From the NCBI GenBank assembly GCA_003553165.1, contig PUOZ01000306.1:1-5152 (forward strand): 5,152 bases of DNA. The letters run 5' to 3'. The notes under the pieces were generated by a model. It saw nothing but the letters and a program-made list of their open reading frames with translations, was not told where the DNA came from and searched no databases. This stretch comes from Thioalkalivibrio sp. (GTDB taxonomy: Bacteria; Pseudomonadota; Gammaproteobacteria; Ectothiorhodospirales; Ectothiorhodospiraceae). Shown here piece after piece: positions 1 to 4,876 of this stretch (positions are counted from its first letter, which is position 1; each line of letters begins with the position of its first letter). Made by a program: the position numbers and the translations under genes.

Positions 1-715
1 CCACCTGGTCGGGATTGTCGAGCACGTCCACCATGTCGAGATACTTCTGCCCCATCAGCCGGTAGGGCTTCAGGTTCAGGAAGGTCCAGTTCAGCATCTC
101 CCCCGGGATGTTGCCCAGGGCATCGACGGTGAGGTCGACGTCCAGGTATTTCACCCACTTCGAGAGCATGTTGTCCGGGGTCTGGAAATCGACCGGGGTC
201 ACCATGGTCACCAGGTTGGCCACCTTGTCCTGGTGAGTCGCCGCGTAGCAGAGGCTGAAGGTGCCGCCCTGGCAGATCCCCAGCAGGTTGATCGCGTCCA
301 GCCGATGCCGTTTCCGGATCACGTCCACGCAACGGTCCAGGTAGCCGTTGATGTAGTCGTCCAGCGTCAGATACCGGTCCGAGCGGTCCGGGTAGCCCCA
401 GTCGACCAGGTAAACGTCCATGCCGGCGTCCAGCAGACCCCGGACGGTGGACCGGTCCTCCTGCAGGTCCGCCATGTACGGGCGGTTGACGAGAGCGTAG
501 ACGATCAGGACCGGCACACTGTTCTGCACCACGCTCGCCGGCGCCTGAAAGCGATAGAGAGTCATCTTGTCTTCCTGATAGATGACCTCCTTTGGCGTTA
601 CTCCGGTGGTGATGTCGTCGGTCTCCATCAGGTTCTGGACACCGTGCGTCAATTTGGCCTGGAACTTGGTCAGCTCGTCGAGGGCTTCGTCGGGTCGGAT
701 CTGGATCGGGCTCAT
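1..715 (-). CDS. phaC: Class III PHA synthase catalytic subunit PhaC (partial, C-terminus beyond window)
   Basis: Polymerises (R)-3-hydroxyacyl-CoA, mainly 3-hydroxybutyryl-CoA, into polyester at the granule surface, acting as a complex with PhaE. The visible 238 residues begin MSPIQIRPDEALDEL and form an alpha/beta hydrolase-like fold. The lipase-like box GICQGG (residues 146-151) carries the nucleophile Cys148 (codon at 274..272), one residue off Cys149 of the Allochromatium vinosum enzyme. VYLVDWGYPDRSDRYLTLDDY (101-121 region) and MVTPVDFQTPDNML (about 173-186) are typical class III segments. Family members are about 355 residues, so roughly 115 residues, including the expected catalytic Asp and His, lie left of the window. 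The ATG (715..713) overlaps the phaE TGA (714..712), implying translational coupling and equal subunit supply. The reading frame is intact to the window edge. Identity is very secure; completeness cannot be judged. Confidence 0.97.
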   Translation of the reverse strand, partial: MSPIQIRPDEALDELTKFQAKLTHGVQNLMETDDITTGVTPKEVIYQEDKMTLYRFQAPASVVQNSVPVLIVYALVNRPYMADLQEDRSTVRGLLDAGMDVYLVDWGYPDRSDRYLTLDDYINGYLDRCVDVIRKRHRLDAINLLGICQGGTFSLCYAATHQDKVANLVTMVTPVDFQTPDNMLSKWVKYLDVDLTVDALGNIPGEMLNWTFLNLKPYRLMGQKYLDMVDVLDNPDQV

Positions 716-2001
716 GACTGGGTCTTCCTCCGCGTGGTGGCGGGCTTACGGGTGGTGGTGCTGGCGGTCCGTGCGCGCTTGGGCGCAGCCTTTTTCGCTG
801 GTCCGGCGGCGGCGGGCTTGTCATCGCCCTTACCCGCAGTTGCGGCCTTCCCCGCGGCTTCCTTCTTGGCTTCGGCCTTGGCTTCCTTGGCTTCCTTGGC
901 TTCGGCCTTGGTTTCAGCCTCAGGCGCGCTCGTCGAAGCCAGGGCCTTGAGCTGCTTGCGCAACTCCGCCATCTCGGCCCGCAGCTCCTCGACCTCGCTG
1001 CCGAGCCCGGCCATTGCGTCCATTTCCGCCCGCATCGACTCGGTCTGCACGCGGAGTCTCTGGTAGGCGACGCGGGTGTCGTGCAGGCGCCGCTGCACCG
1101 TACCCAGGTCGCCCCGGGTGGGCATGTTCATGGCCTCCAGCCATTCGTCCACCAACTGCGTACCCTGATGTTTGACCGCCATCAACGCATTCACCATGCG
1201 CCCGTACCGGCGGGCATACTCATCGGACATCGCGTAATCCGCGTAGACCTCTTCGCAGGCATCCACCCAGATGTTGAACACCTCGCGGATCGAGTTCACC
1301 GGACCGTCTTTCTGCGCCCGATCCTCGAGGCGGTTCTTGAAGGCCTCCATCGAACGGGCCCCGAGACCGCCGAAGCCGGCCTGGTACTCGCTCATCGCCT
1401 GTTCGTATTCAAGCATCAGGCGTGCAAACTTCTGGTGCTGCTCCTGCGACTCACGAGCATAACCGAGTGCGGGAGCGGACAGCATCCGGTCCATCTGTTC
1501 GCGCACGTCGGTGGGCCGCTCGACCTCGAAGGCCTTCATGAAGTCGCCCGGTAACGGCATCCCGGCCGACATCGTGCGCGACACGGTGTCGAAGGGCAGG
1601 TCCCAGAAGGCGAGTCCCTGCCGACCGGCCTTGCCCGCCACACCGGCAAAGGGGTTCATTCCCTGGCCGGCGCTACTGAAGGCCTCGGTCATCATCCGCG
1701 TCCAGTTCTCCACGATCTGCGTGGTGTCGGTCGTCGGATCCATCTTCCCCAGGCCCTCGGCCATGGAGAAATAACTCTTGCCCAGGTTGACCATCTGTCC
1801 GAGCAGGTCCTGCGCGGGCTTCGGTGTGTTGGGCGCAACCGACTTCCACCACTGCTCCATCGCATCAGCCCAGGGATTCGCCGACGCCTTTTGTGCCGGG
1901 GTCGTTGCCTCGAGGCCGCGGCGGGCCATGTCCATCCACGCGTCCCAATAGCGACGTTGTGCTTCCAGCCACTGGTCGCCGGTCGAATCCGAATCAGCCA
2001 T
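712..2001 (-). CDS. phaE: Class III PHA synthase accessory subunit PhaE with extended H1-like C-terminal tail
   Basis: Non-catalytic partner that activates PhaC and forms the class III synthase complex. The product is 429 residues. The N-terminus is tryptophan-rich (WLEAQRRYWDAWMDMARRGL, 11-30), the pattern of the PhaE family. Conserved blocks NIWVDACEEVYAD (243-255) and PTRGDLGTVQRRLHD (294-308) follow. Residues about 302-358 look like a coiled coil (VEELRAEMAELRKQLKAL). From residue 359 an Ala/Lys/Glu-rich stretch leads into a purely basic Lys/Arg/Pro/Ala/Thr tail ending TTRRKTQS. The A. vinosum protein is about 357 residues, so residues 1-358 cover the usual protein and the last 71 are an addition. 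I chose ATG 2001..1999 because AGGAG (2012..2008) sits 6 bases upstream and the product then starts like known PhaE; an in-frame ATG at 2052 would add 17 unconserved residues. First gene of a divergent phaE-phaC operon. Confidence 0.95.
   Translation of the reverse strand: MADSDSTGDQWLEAQRRYWDAWMDMARRGLEATTPAQKASANPWADAMEQWWKSVAPNTPKPAQDLLGQMVNLGKSYFSMAEGLGKMDPTTDTTQIVENWTRMMTEAFSSAGQGMNPFAGVAGKAGRQGLAFWDLPFDTVSRTMSAGMPLPGDFMKAFEVERPTDVREQMDRMLSAPALGYARESQEQHQKFARLMLEYEQAMSEYQAGFGGLGARSMEAFKNRLEDRAQKDGPVNSIREVFNIWVDACEEVYADYAMSDEYARRYGRMVNALMAVKHQGTQLVDEWLEAMNMPTRGDLGTVQRRLHDTRVAYQRLRVQTESMRAEMDAMAGLGSEVEELRAEMAELRKQLKALASTSAPEAETKAEAKEAKEAKAEAKKEAAGKAATAGKGDDKPAAAGPAKKAAPKRARTASTTTRKPATTRRKTQS
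715..927 (-). other. EAK-rich/basic C-terminal tail domain of PhaE
   Basis: This part of phaE encodes residues 359-429. The first half (359-394) is a charge-balanced Ala/Glu/Lys repeat (KAEAKEAKEAKAEAKKEA) with about 8 Lys and 9 acidic residues, likely helical. The second half (395-429) has about 11 Lys/Arg and no acidic residue, with PAKKAAPKRAR and TTTRKPATTRRK. This composition resembles the DNA-binding tails of histone H1-like bacterial proteins, of the Pseudomonas phasin PhaF and of Ralstonia PhaM. DNA binding here is inferred from composition only. The frame runs straight to the ATGA junction with phaC, so the tail is not a frameshift artefact in this sequence. Confidence 0.8.
865..911. 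repeat. Short direct repeats within the phaE tail coding sequence
   Basis: The 17-mer CTTGGCTTCGGCCTTGG occurs exactly at 865-881 and 895-911, 30 bases apart, with copies of a 9-base unit (CTTCCTTGG) between them. The periods are multiples of three, so changes in copy number would lengthen or shorten the Glu-Ala-Lys part of the PhaE tail without breaking the frame. Confidence 0.8.
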
Positions 2002-2007
2002 CTCTCT

Positions 2008-2012
2008 CTCCT
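2008..2012 (-). promoter_or_regulatory. Ribosome binding site of phaE
   Basis: AGGAG on the minus strand, 6 bases before the ATG at 2001. It decides the start: it places translation at MADSDSTGDQ rather than at the upstream in-frame ATG (2052), which has no comparable site at good spacing. Confidence 0.75.
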
Positions 2013-2051
2013 GATAGTTGCCGCGCGCAGCGGTCTTGCGGTCTCTTCCCA

Positions 2052-2080
2052 ATACTAGAACCTCTTGGGGATACTAGCAC
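2052..2080. repeat. ATACTAG direct repeat upstream of phaE
   Basis: ATACTAGAAC at 2052-2061 and ATACTAGCAC at 2071-2080 match in 9 of 10 bases and are spaced 19 bases start to start. Read on the minus strand, each gives CTAGTAT, so each could be a weak -10 element (TAGTAT) for phaE-phaC, but neither has a recognisable -35 box. A paired regulator site is the alternative. Function unknown. Confidence 0.45.
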
Positions 2081-2099
2081 GGGTTTTGTGCGCCGCACC

Positions 2100-2105
2100 A
2101 TTATG
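2100..2105 (-). promoter_or_regulatory. Candidate -10 box for phaE-phaC
   Basis: CATAAT on the minus strand (5 of 6 to TATAAT), about 95 bases before the phaE start. No TTGACA-like box is found at 16-18 bases upstream, where the sequence is GC-rich, so the promoter would be weak or activator-dependent. Low confidence. Confidence 0.3.
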
Positions 2106-2109
2106 CCGC

Positions 2110-2146
2110 GGCGCCGAAGGTGCCGCGCTGGCAGCGCTTTGGCGCC
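2110..2146. promoter_or_regulatory. GC-rich dyad in the centre of the divergent region
   Basis: GGCGCCGAAG (2110-2119) pairs with CTTTGGCGCC (2137-2146) over 10 positions with one G-T wobble. Inside it TGCC (2121-2124) pairs with GGCA (2130-2133). The element lies almost exactly midway between the two start codons and between the two CATAAT boxes. It may be a regulator site or a DNA/RNA hairpin; the dyad is seen, the function is not known. Confidence 0.4.
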
Positions 2147-2166
2147 CCCGACACCGTCGCCGGTGC

Positions 2167-2197
2167 TTGAGGCCCCCGGGCACAAGCATGCCATAAT
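2167..2197 (+). promoter_or_regulatory. Candidate promoter of phaA
   Basis: CATAAT at 2192-2197 preceded by TG at 2189-2190, giving an extended -10 (TGnCATAAT). TTGAGG at 2167-2172 may serve as -35, with a long 19-base spacer that the extended -10 could offset. Transcription would begin near 2204, leaving a leader of about 70 bases before phaA. Confidence 0.45.
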
Positions 2198-2256
2198 CAA
2201 CCCCCCATCGGCCCTACAGGCCCCGGGCGCGCCAGACCCGCAGAGGGCAGACATCC

Positions 2257-2263
2257 AGAGGAG
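2257..2263 (+). promoter_or_regulatory. Ribosome binding site of phaA
   Basis: AGAGGAG ends 9 bases before the ATG at 2273. A second AGGAG (2268-2272) touches the start codon and is too close to act for it. Confidence 0.65.
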
Positions 2264-2272
2264 AAGCAGGAG

Positions 2273-3460
2273 ATGAGTGAAGAAATCGTGATCGTCGGTG
2301 CCGCACGCACGCCGGTTGGAACCCTGCTGGGTTCACTGGCTGAGATCCCCGCCAGCAAGCTCGGCGCCACAGTCATCCGCAGCTTGCTCGAACGTTCGGG
2401 CGTGAAACCCGAGCAGGTGAGCGAAGTCATCCTCGGGCAGGTCCTGACCGGCGCGGCAGGGATGAACCCTGCGCGACAGGCCGCTCTCGAGGCGGGCATC
2501 CCGCACACGGTGCCGGCGATGACCATCAACAAGGTCTGTGGCTCAGGGCTCAAGGCCGTGCACCTGGCCTGGCAGTCGATCCGCTGTGGCGATGCGGAAA
2601 TCGTCGTGGCCGGTGGCCAGGAAAGCATGAGCCTCGCCCCGCATGCCCTGCCCCGCTCGCGTTCGGGCATGAAGATGGGTGAGTGGGCCATGAAGGACAC
2701 CATGATCAACGACGGGCTCTGGTGCGCGATCACCGACGTGCACATGGGCAACACGGCGGAGAACATCGCCAAAGAATACGACATCGGCCGCGAGGAACAG
2801 GACGCGTTCGCCGCGCAATCACAGCAGCGCGCCGAAGCGGCGATCCGCGACGGCGTCTTCCGCGACGAGATCGTTCCGATCGAGATCCCGCAGCGCAGAG
2901 GCGATCCCAAGGTCTTCGACACCGACGAGTTTCCCCGGGCCGGCGTCACCGCGGAAGGCCTCGGCAAACTGCGTCCGGCGTTTGCCAAGGATGGAACGGT
3001 CACCGCGGGCAACGCTTCGGGAATCAACGACGGCGCGGCTGCGGTCATCGTCATGACCGCGAGCAAGGCCAAAGAGCTCGGACTGAAGCCGATCGCACGC
3101 ATCGTCGCCTTCTCCGCCGCCGGGGTGGATCCCTCGATCATGGGCACGGGCCCGATCCCGGCCACCCGTGACTGCCTGAAAAAGGCCGGCTGGACCCCCG
3201 CGGATCTGGACCTGGTGGAATCCAACGAGGCGTTTGCAGCGCAGGCGATCTCCGTGAACAAGGCGCTGGAGTGGGATCTGTCCAAGGTCAACGTCAGCGG
3301 CGGCGCGATCGCCATCGGGCACCCGATCGGCGCCTCCGGTGCCCGCGTGCTGGTCACGCTGTTGCACGGCATGCGTCGGCGCAGTGCCAAACGTGGGCTT
3401 GCCACGCTCTGCATCGGAGGCGGACAAGGCGTGGCGATGGCCCTCGAGCTCGTCGAATAG
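2273..3460 (+). CDS. phaA: Acetyl-CoA acetyltransferase (beta-ketothiolase) PhaA
   Basis: Condenses two acetyl-CoA into acetoacetyl-CoA, the first step of poly-3-hydroxybutyrate synthesis, in the cytoplasm. The product is 395 residues, the normal length of biosynthetic thiolases. The full catalytic set is present: nucleophile Cys89 in [11 protein letters not shown], Asn318 in SNEAFAAQA, His350 in GHPIGASG, and acid/base Cys380 in CIGGGQG. The N-terminal [11 protein letters not shown] (6-16) and [12 protein letters not shown] (246-257) are thiolase signatures. These residues match the numbering of the Zoogloea ramigera enzyme within two positions. It is the first gene on the plus strand, 120 bases before phaR, with a strong hairpin in between. 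Thiolase identity is certain; the biosynthetic rather than beta-oxidation role rests on the cluster. No defects seen. Confidence 0.98.
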   Translation: MSEEIVIVGAARTPVGTLLGSLAEIPASKLGATVIRSLLERSGVKPEQVSEVILGQVLTGAAGMNPARQAALEAGIPHTVPAMTINKVCGSGLKAVHLAWQSIRCGDAEIVVAGGQESMSLAPHALPRSRSGMKMGEWAMKDTMINDGLWCAITDVHMGNTAENIAKEYDIGREEQDAFAAQSQQRAEAAIRDGVFRDEIVPIEIPQRRGDPKVFDTDEFPRAGVTAEGLGKLRPAFAKDGTVTAGNASGINDGAAAVIVMTASKAKELGLKPIARIVAFSAAGVDPSIMGTGPIPATRDCLKKAGWTPADLDLVESNEAFAAQAISVNKALEWDLSKVNVSGGAIAIGHPIGASGARVLVTLLHGMRRRSAKRGLATLCIGGGQGVAMALELVE

Positions 3461-3476
3461 GCTGTTTGGCACGTAC

Positions 3477-3505
3477 CCCGCGCGCCCGGTTCGCTGGCGC
3501 GCGGG
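3477..3505 (+). terminator. Strong GC hairpin downstream of phaA (no U-tract)
   Basis: CCCGCGCGCC (3477-3486) and GGCGCGCGGG (3496-3505) form a perfect 10-bp all-GC stem with a 9-base loop, 16 bases after the phaA stop. It is followed by ACATCTCGG rather than a run of T, so it is not a classical intrinsic terminator. It may slow or partly stop transcription, protect the phaA mRNA 3' end, or separate phaA from phaR output. The stem is certain; its role is inferred. Confidence 0.55.
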
Positions 3506-3529
3506 ACATCTCGGCGCACCGGAAAAACA

Positions 3530-3571
3530 CCCTGTCATCATGTAGAATCAAACCATAAAAGGCTGACAGGG
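3530..3571 (+). promoter_or_regulatory. Inverted repeat around a -10-like box and the phaR ribosome binding site
   Basis: CCCTGTCA (3530-3537) and TGACAGGG (3564-3571) are a perfect 8-bp inverted repeat with 26 bases between, about 34 bases from arm to arm or roughly three helical turns. TAGAAT (3543-3548, 5 of 6 to the -10 consensus) lies between the arms but has no good -35. The right arm contains most of the AGGGG ribosome binding site (3568-3572), 8 bases before the GTG. It may be an autoregulatory operator, or in read-through RNA from phaA a hairpin hiding the ribosome site. Confidence 0.4.
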
Positions 3572-3580
3572 GCAGCGTTC

Positions 3581-4066
3581 GTGACCGACCCACGACTGAT
3601 CAAGAAATACCCGAACCGTCGGCTGTACGACACCGAGGAAAGCCGGTACATCACGCTAGTCGACGTGCAGCGACTGGTGCGCGAAGGCACTGACATCAAG
3701 GTCGTGGACACGCAGAGCGGCGATGACATCACCCGCGGCATCCTGATCCAGATCATTACCGAGCAGGAGGCGGGCGGCAATCCGCTGTTCACCACCGACA
3801 TGCTCACCCGTTTCATCCGCTTCTACGATGAGTCACTGCAGGACGCCTTCTCCAGTTTTCTCGATCAGAGCTTGAAACTTTATTCCGAGCAGCAGGAGCA
3901 GATGCAGGCGCAGCTCGACCAGCTGGTCCCGGGCGAAGCCCTCCAGACCTGGACCGATCTGACCGAACGCAACATGGAACTTTGGCGCGAAATGCAGGAC
4001 GGCTTCTTCCGCGCCGCCAACCTGCCCGGGATCGGCCGCTCGTCGCGGGGCCAACAGAAGAAGTAG
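3581..4066 (+). CDS. phaR: PHA-responsive transcriptional regulator PhaR
   Basis: Repressor of phasin genes that also binds PHA, so repression ends once polymer accumulates. The product is 161 residues. The N-terminal DNA-binding domain of the family (PHB/PHA accumulation regulator N-terminal domain) is clear: IKKYPNRRLYDTEESRYITL (7-26 region), with KKYPNRRLYDT as the hallmark. The following domain, about 66-107 (NPLFTTDMLTRFIRFYDESL and onward), is the PHB accumulation regulatory domain thought to touch polymer. The C-terminal part is Gln-rich (EQQEQMQAQLDQ) and amphipathic, ending in basic SSRGQQKK. The start is GTG at 3581; no ATG precedes the conserved domain, and AGGGG lies 8 bases upstream. 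It sits between phaA and phaP, as in purple sulfur bacteria. The likely target is the TGC/GCA-rich site before phaP; autoregulation is possible but not shown. Confidence 0.95.
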   Translation: MTDPRLIKKYPNRRLYDTEESRYITLVDVQRLVREGTDIKVVDTQSGDDITRGILIQIITEQEAGGNPLFTTDMLTRFIRFYDESLQDAFSSFLDQSLKLYSEQQEQMQAQLDQLVPGEALQTWTDLTERNMELWREMQDGFFRAANLPGIGRSSRGQQKK

Positions 4067-4092
4067 CTCGCGTCGTTACCGCCCGGTCCGAG

Positions 4093-4134
4093 CCCGCGAC
4101 CCGCGACCCGCGACCCGCGACCCGCGACCCGCGA
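4093..4134. repeat. Six perfect tandem copies of the heptamer CCCGCGA
   Basis: Units run 4093-4099, 4100-4106, 4107-4113, 4114-4120, 4121-4127 and 4128-4134, all identical, followed by a partial CCGGA. The array starts 27 bases after the phaR stop. On the minus strand it reads (TCGCGGG)6, giving six GGG tracts separated by four bases, which satisfies the usual G-quadruplex pattern. Such heptamer arrays can change copy number by slippage. No coding role. Confidence 0.95.
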
Positions 4135-4310
4135 CCGGATGCAACTCCATCCCGCCACAAATCGCGCCCTAGCGCACCGTCTCCCGCGGATCCGCCTTTC
4201 GTGGGCGCCGCATGCAGCCCGTTCGCCCCCCGATCAGCGTTCGCTGGTCCGGGTACAGCCCAGGATCCGAACCACCTCTCCTACCTCCCGCAGAGAACCT
4301 TTCACCGGGC

Positions 4311-4339
4311 TTGACATTGCCTGCAAGCCTGCCTATGCT
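4311..4339 (+). promoter_or_regulatory. Sigma70-type promoter of phaP
   Basis: A perfect -35 TTGACA (4311-4316), a 17-base spacer and a -10 TATGCT (4334-4339, 4 of 6). Transcription should begin near 4346, about 55 bases before phaP. It is the best promoter in the window and fits the high expression usual for phasins. GGCTTG (4308-4313) and CAAGCC (4324-4329) form a 6-bp dyad over the -35. Confidence 0.75.
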
Positions 4340-4365
4340 GCAATGCAACAATGCTGCACTGCACC
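4335..4365 (+). promoter_or_regulatory. TGC/GCA-rich tandem site, candidate PhaR operator
   Basis: ATGCTGCAATGCAAC (4335-4349) and ATGCTGCACTGCACC (4351-4365) agree in 13 of 15 bases with a 16-base period. Further TGC/GCA words lie just upstream (4318-4333). The pair covers the -10 and the expected transcription start, so a protein bound here should block phaP. PhaR proteins of other bacteria are known to recognise TGC-rich sites before phaP, and phaR is the adjacent gene. Assignment to PhaR is inference. Confidence 0.6.
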
Positions 4366-4400
4366 AAGCGGGTGTGGTGGCATTTAACGGAGAGAGAATC

Positions 4401-4790
4401 ATGCAAAACCAGATGTTCGATGCCTATAATGAAATGGCCCAGAGCAGCTTCGAAACGATGCGCAAGCTGGGTGAAATCAACATGCGCGCCACCGAGCGGC
4501 TGTTTCAGCAGCAACTCGACCTGACCAACACCATGCTGGAAACCAGCGCCAAGGGTATGGAAGGCACGACCAAGGCCAAGGGCTACCAGGAGTTGGTGGC
4601 CAGCCAGGCGAAGCTGACCCAGGAATACGGTCAGGAGTGGCTGAAGAACTACCGCAGTGCTATCGAAGTACTCACTGAAGCGCGCGATTCCGCCGCCGAC
4701 GTGATGGACAAGCAGATGCAGCTCGCCAGCAAGAACATGCAGGCAGCCGGCGAGACCGTGAAAAAGGCGGCGGCCAAGGCTACCGCGTAA
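4401..4790 (+). CDS. phaP: Phasin PhaP (small granule-coating protein)
   Basis: Amphipathic protein that coats PHA granules and controls their number and size. The product is 129 residues, within the range of small phasins. It appears entirely helical, with no signal peptide, membrane segment or cysteine. The opening MQNQMFDAYNEMAQSSFETM and the pattern of Gln, Met and Leu spaced along amphipathic helices (residues about 5-50 and 60-118) fit the phasin 2 type family. The last residues, VKKAAAKATA, form a short Lys/Ala tail. ATG 4401 is chosen because GGAG (4389-4392) lies 8 bases upstream and the promoter at 4311-4339 excludes the longer frame that could begin at 4212. Expected to be repressed by PhaR until polymer forms. 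Assignment rests on composition, size and position between phaR and phaB; phasins are poorly conserved in sequence. Confidence 0.88.
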   Translation: MQNQMFDAYNEMAQSSFETMRKLGEINMRATERLFQQQLDLTNTMLETSAKGMEGTTKAKGYQELVASQAKLTQEYGQEWLKNYRSAIEVLTEARDSAADVMDKQMQLASKNMQAAGETVKKAAAKATA

Positions 4791-4811
4791 ATGACAGCAA
4801 ACCGGCCGGGA

Positions 4812-4849
4812 GCAGCCGGGTTCGGGCCTGGATGGTCCGCCCCGGCTGC
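4812..4849 (+). terminator. Hairpin between phaP and phaB (no U-tract)
   Basis: GCAGCCGGG (4812-4820) pairs perfectly with CCCGGCTGC (4841-4849). Inside, CGGGCC (4823-4828) pairs with GGTCCG (4834-4839) with one G-U, leaving the loop TGGAT. The stem begins 22 bases after the phaP stop and ends 27 bases before phaB. No T run follows, so it is likely a processing, stabilising or attenuating structure that gives more phaP than phaB, rather than a full terminator. Confidence 0.5.
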
Positions 4850-4867
4850 CTCCGACAGGCCGCCAAC

Positions 4868-4872
4868 GGAGG
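4868..4872 (+). promoter_or_regulatory. Ribosome binding site of phaB
   Basis: GGAGG, a strong match to the anti-Shine-Dalgarno sequence, but only 4 bases before the ATG at 4877, which is closer than usual. The start is still secure because the nucleotide-binding motif begins at residue 9, as in other PhaB proteins. Confidence 0.7.
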
Positions 4873-4876
4873 ATTC

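Larger units (their letters stand above)
2002..2272. promoter_or_regulatory. Divergent control region between phaE-phaC and phaA
   Basis: These 271 bases separate two divergent transcription units and hold no convincing gene. They contain the phaE ribosome binding site, a pair of ATACTAG repeats, a central GC-rich dyad, a CATAAT box on each strand and the phaA ribosome binding site. Shared regulation of synthase and thiolase is inferred from this geometry. I see no TGC/GCA repeat cluster here comparable with the one before phaP. Confidence 0.7.
4067..4400. other. Gene-free gap between phaR and phaP
   Basis: This 334-base stretch holds a heptamer array near its start (4093-4134) and the phaP promoter/operator and leader at its end (4308-4400). 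Between about 4140 and 4305 I see only C-rich sequence, including the palindrome GCGGATCCGC (4186-4195), with no convincing gene, RNA or terminator. The phaP frame stays open back to 4212, but that extension lies upstream of the promoter and has no phasin character. Confidence 0.6.

Noticed and set aside
563..593. Internal AAAGGAGGT (593..585 on the minus strand) in phaC, possible second start at Met51
   Set aside because: The next in-frame ATG is 19 bases away, too far, and the product would lack conserved N-terminal sequence.
793..805. 13-base match TTCGCTGGTCCGG shared with the phaR-phaP gap (around 4245)
   Set aside because: A single 13-base match is near chance expectation for 5 kb of GC-rich DNA, and there is no further similarity around it.
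233..1066. 277-residue plus-strand frame opposite phaC and phaE
   Set aside because: It spans two real minus-strand genes and its Ala/Ser-rich end is just the complement of the PhaE repeat tail.
2002..2052. Upstream ATG for PhaE at 2052 (17 extra residues)
   Set aside because: The extra residues are basic and unconserved in style, and the AGGAG at 2012..2008 fits the ATG at 2001.
2110..2135. Sigma54 promoter for phaE-phaC (GG-N10-GC on the minus strand)
   Set aside because: Only the bare GG/GC pair is present; the TTGCA half is missing and GC-rich DNA yields such pairs by chance.
2197..3519. 440-residue open frame on the minus strand opposite phaA
   Set aside because: It mirrors a complete thiolase with all catalytic residues on the other strand. 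Its Ser/Pro/Arg-rich product shows no recognisable domain and is a typical antisense shadow in GC-rich DNA.
4186..4200. Palindrome GCGGATCCGC followed by CTTTC as a phaR terminator
   Set aside because: A folded hairpin would keep only about 3 pairs with a tetraloop, and the following tract is too short in T.
4240..4290. tRNA-like GGTTCGGATCC on the minus strand near 4265-4275
   Set aside because: The T-arm stem does not pair and no anticodon or acceptor stem can be built around it.
4212..4400. 63-residue N-terminal extension of PhaP
   Set aside because: It is Pro/Leu-rich with no phasin character, contains the TTGACA/TATGCT promoter and operator, and lacks a good ribosome site; ATG 4401 has one.
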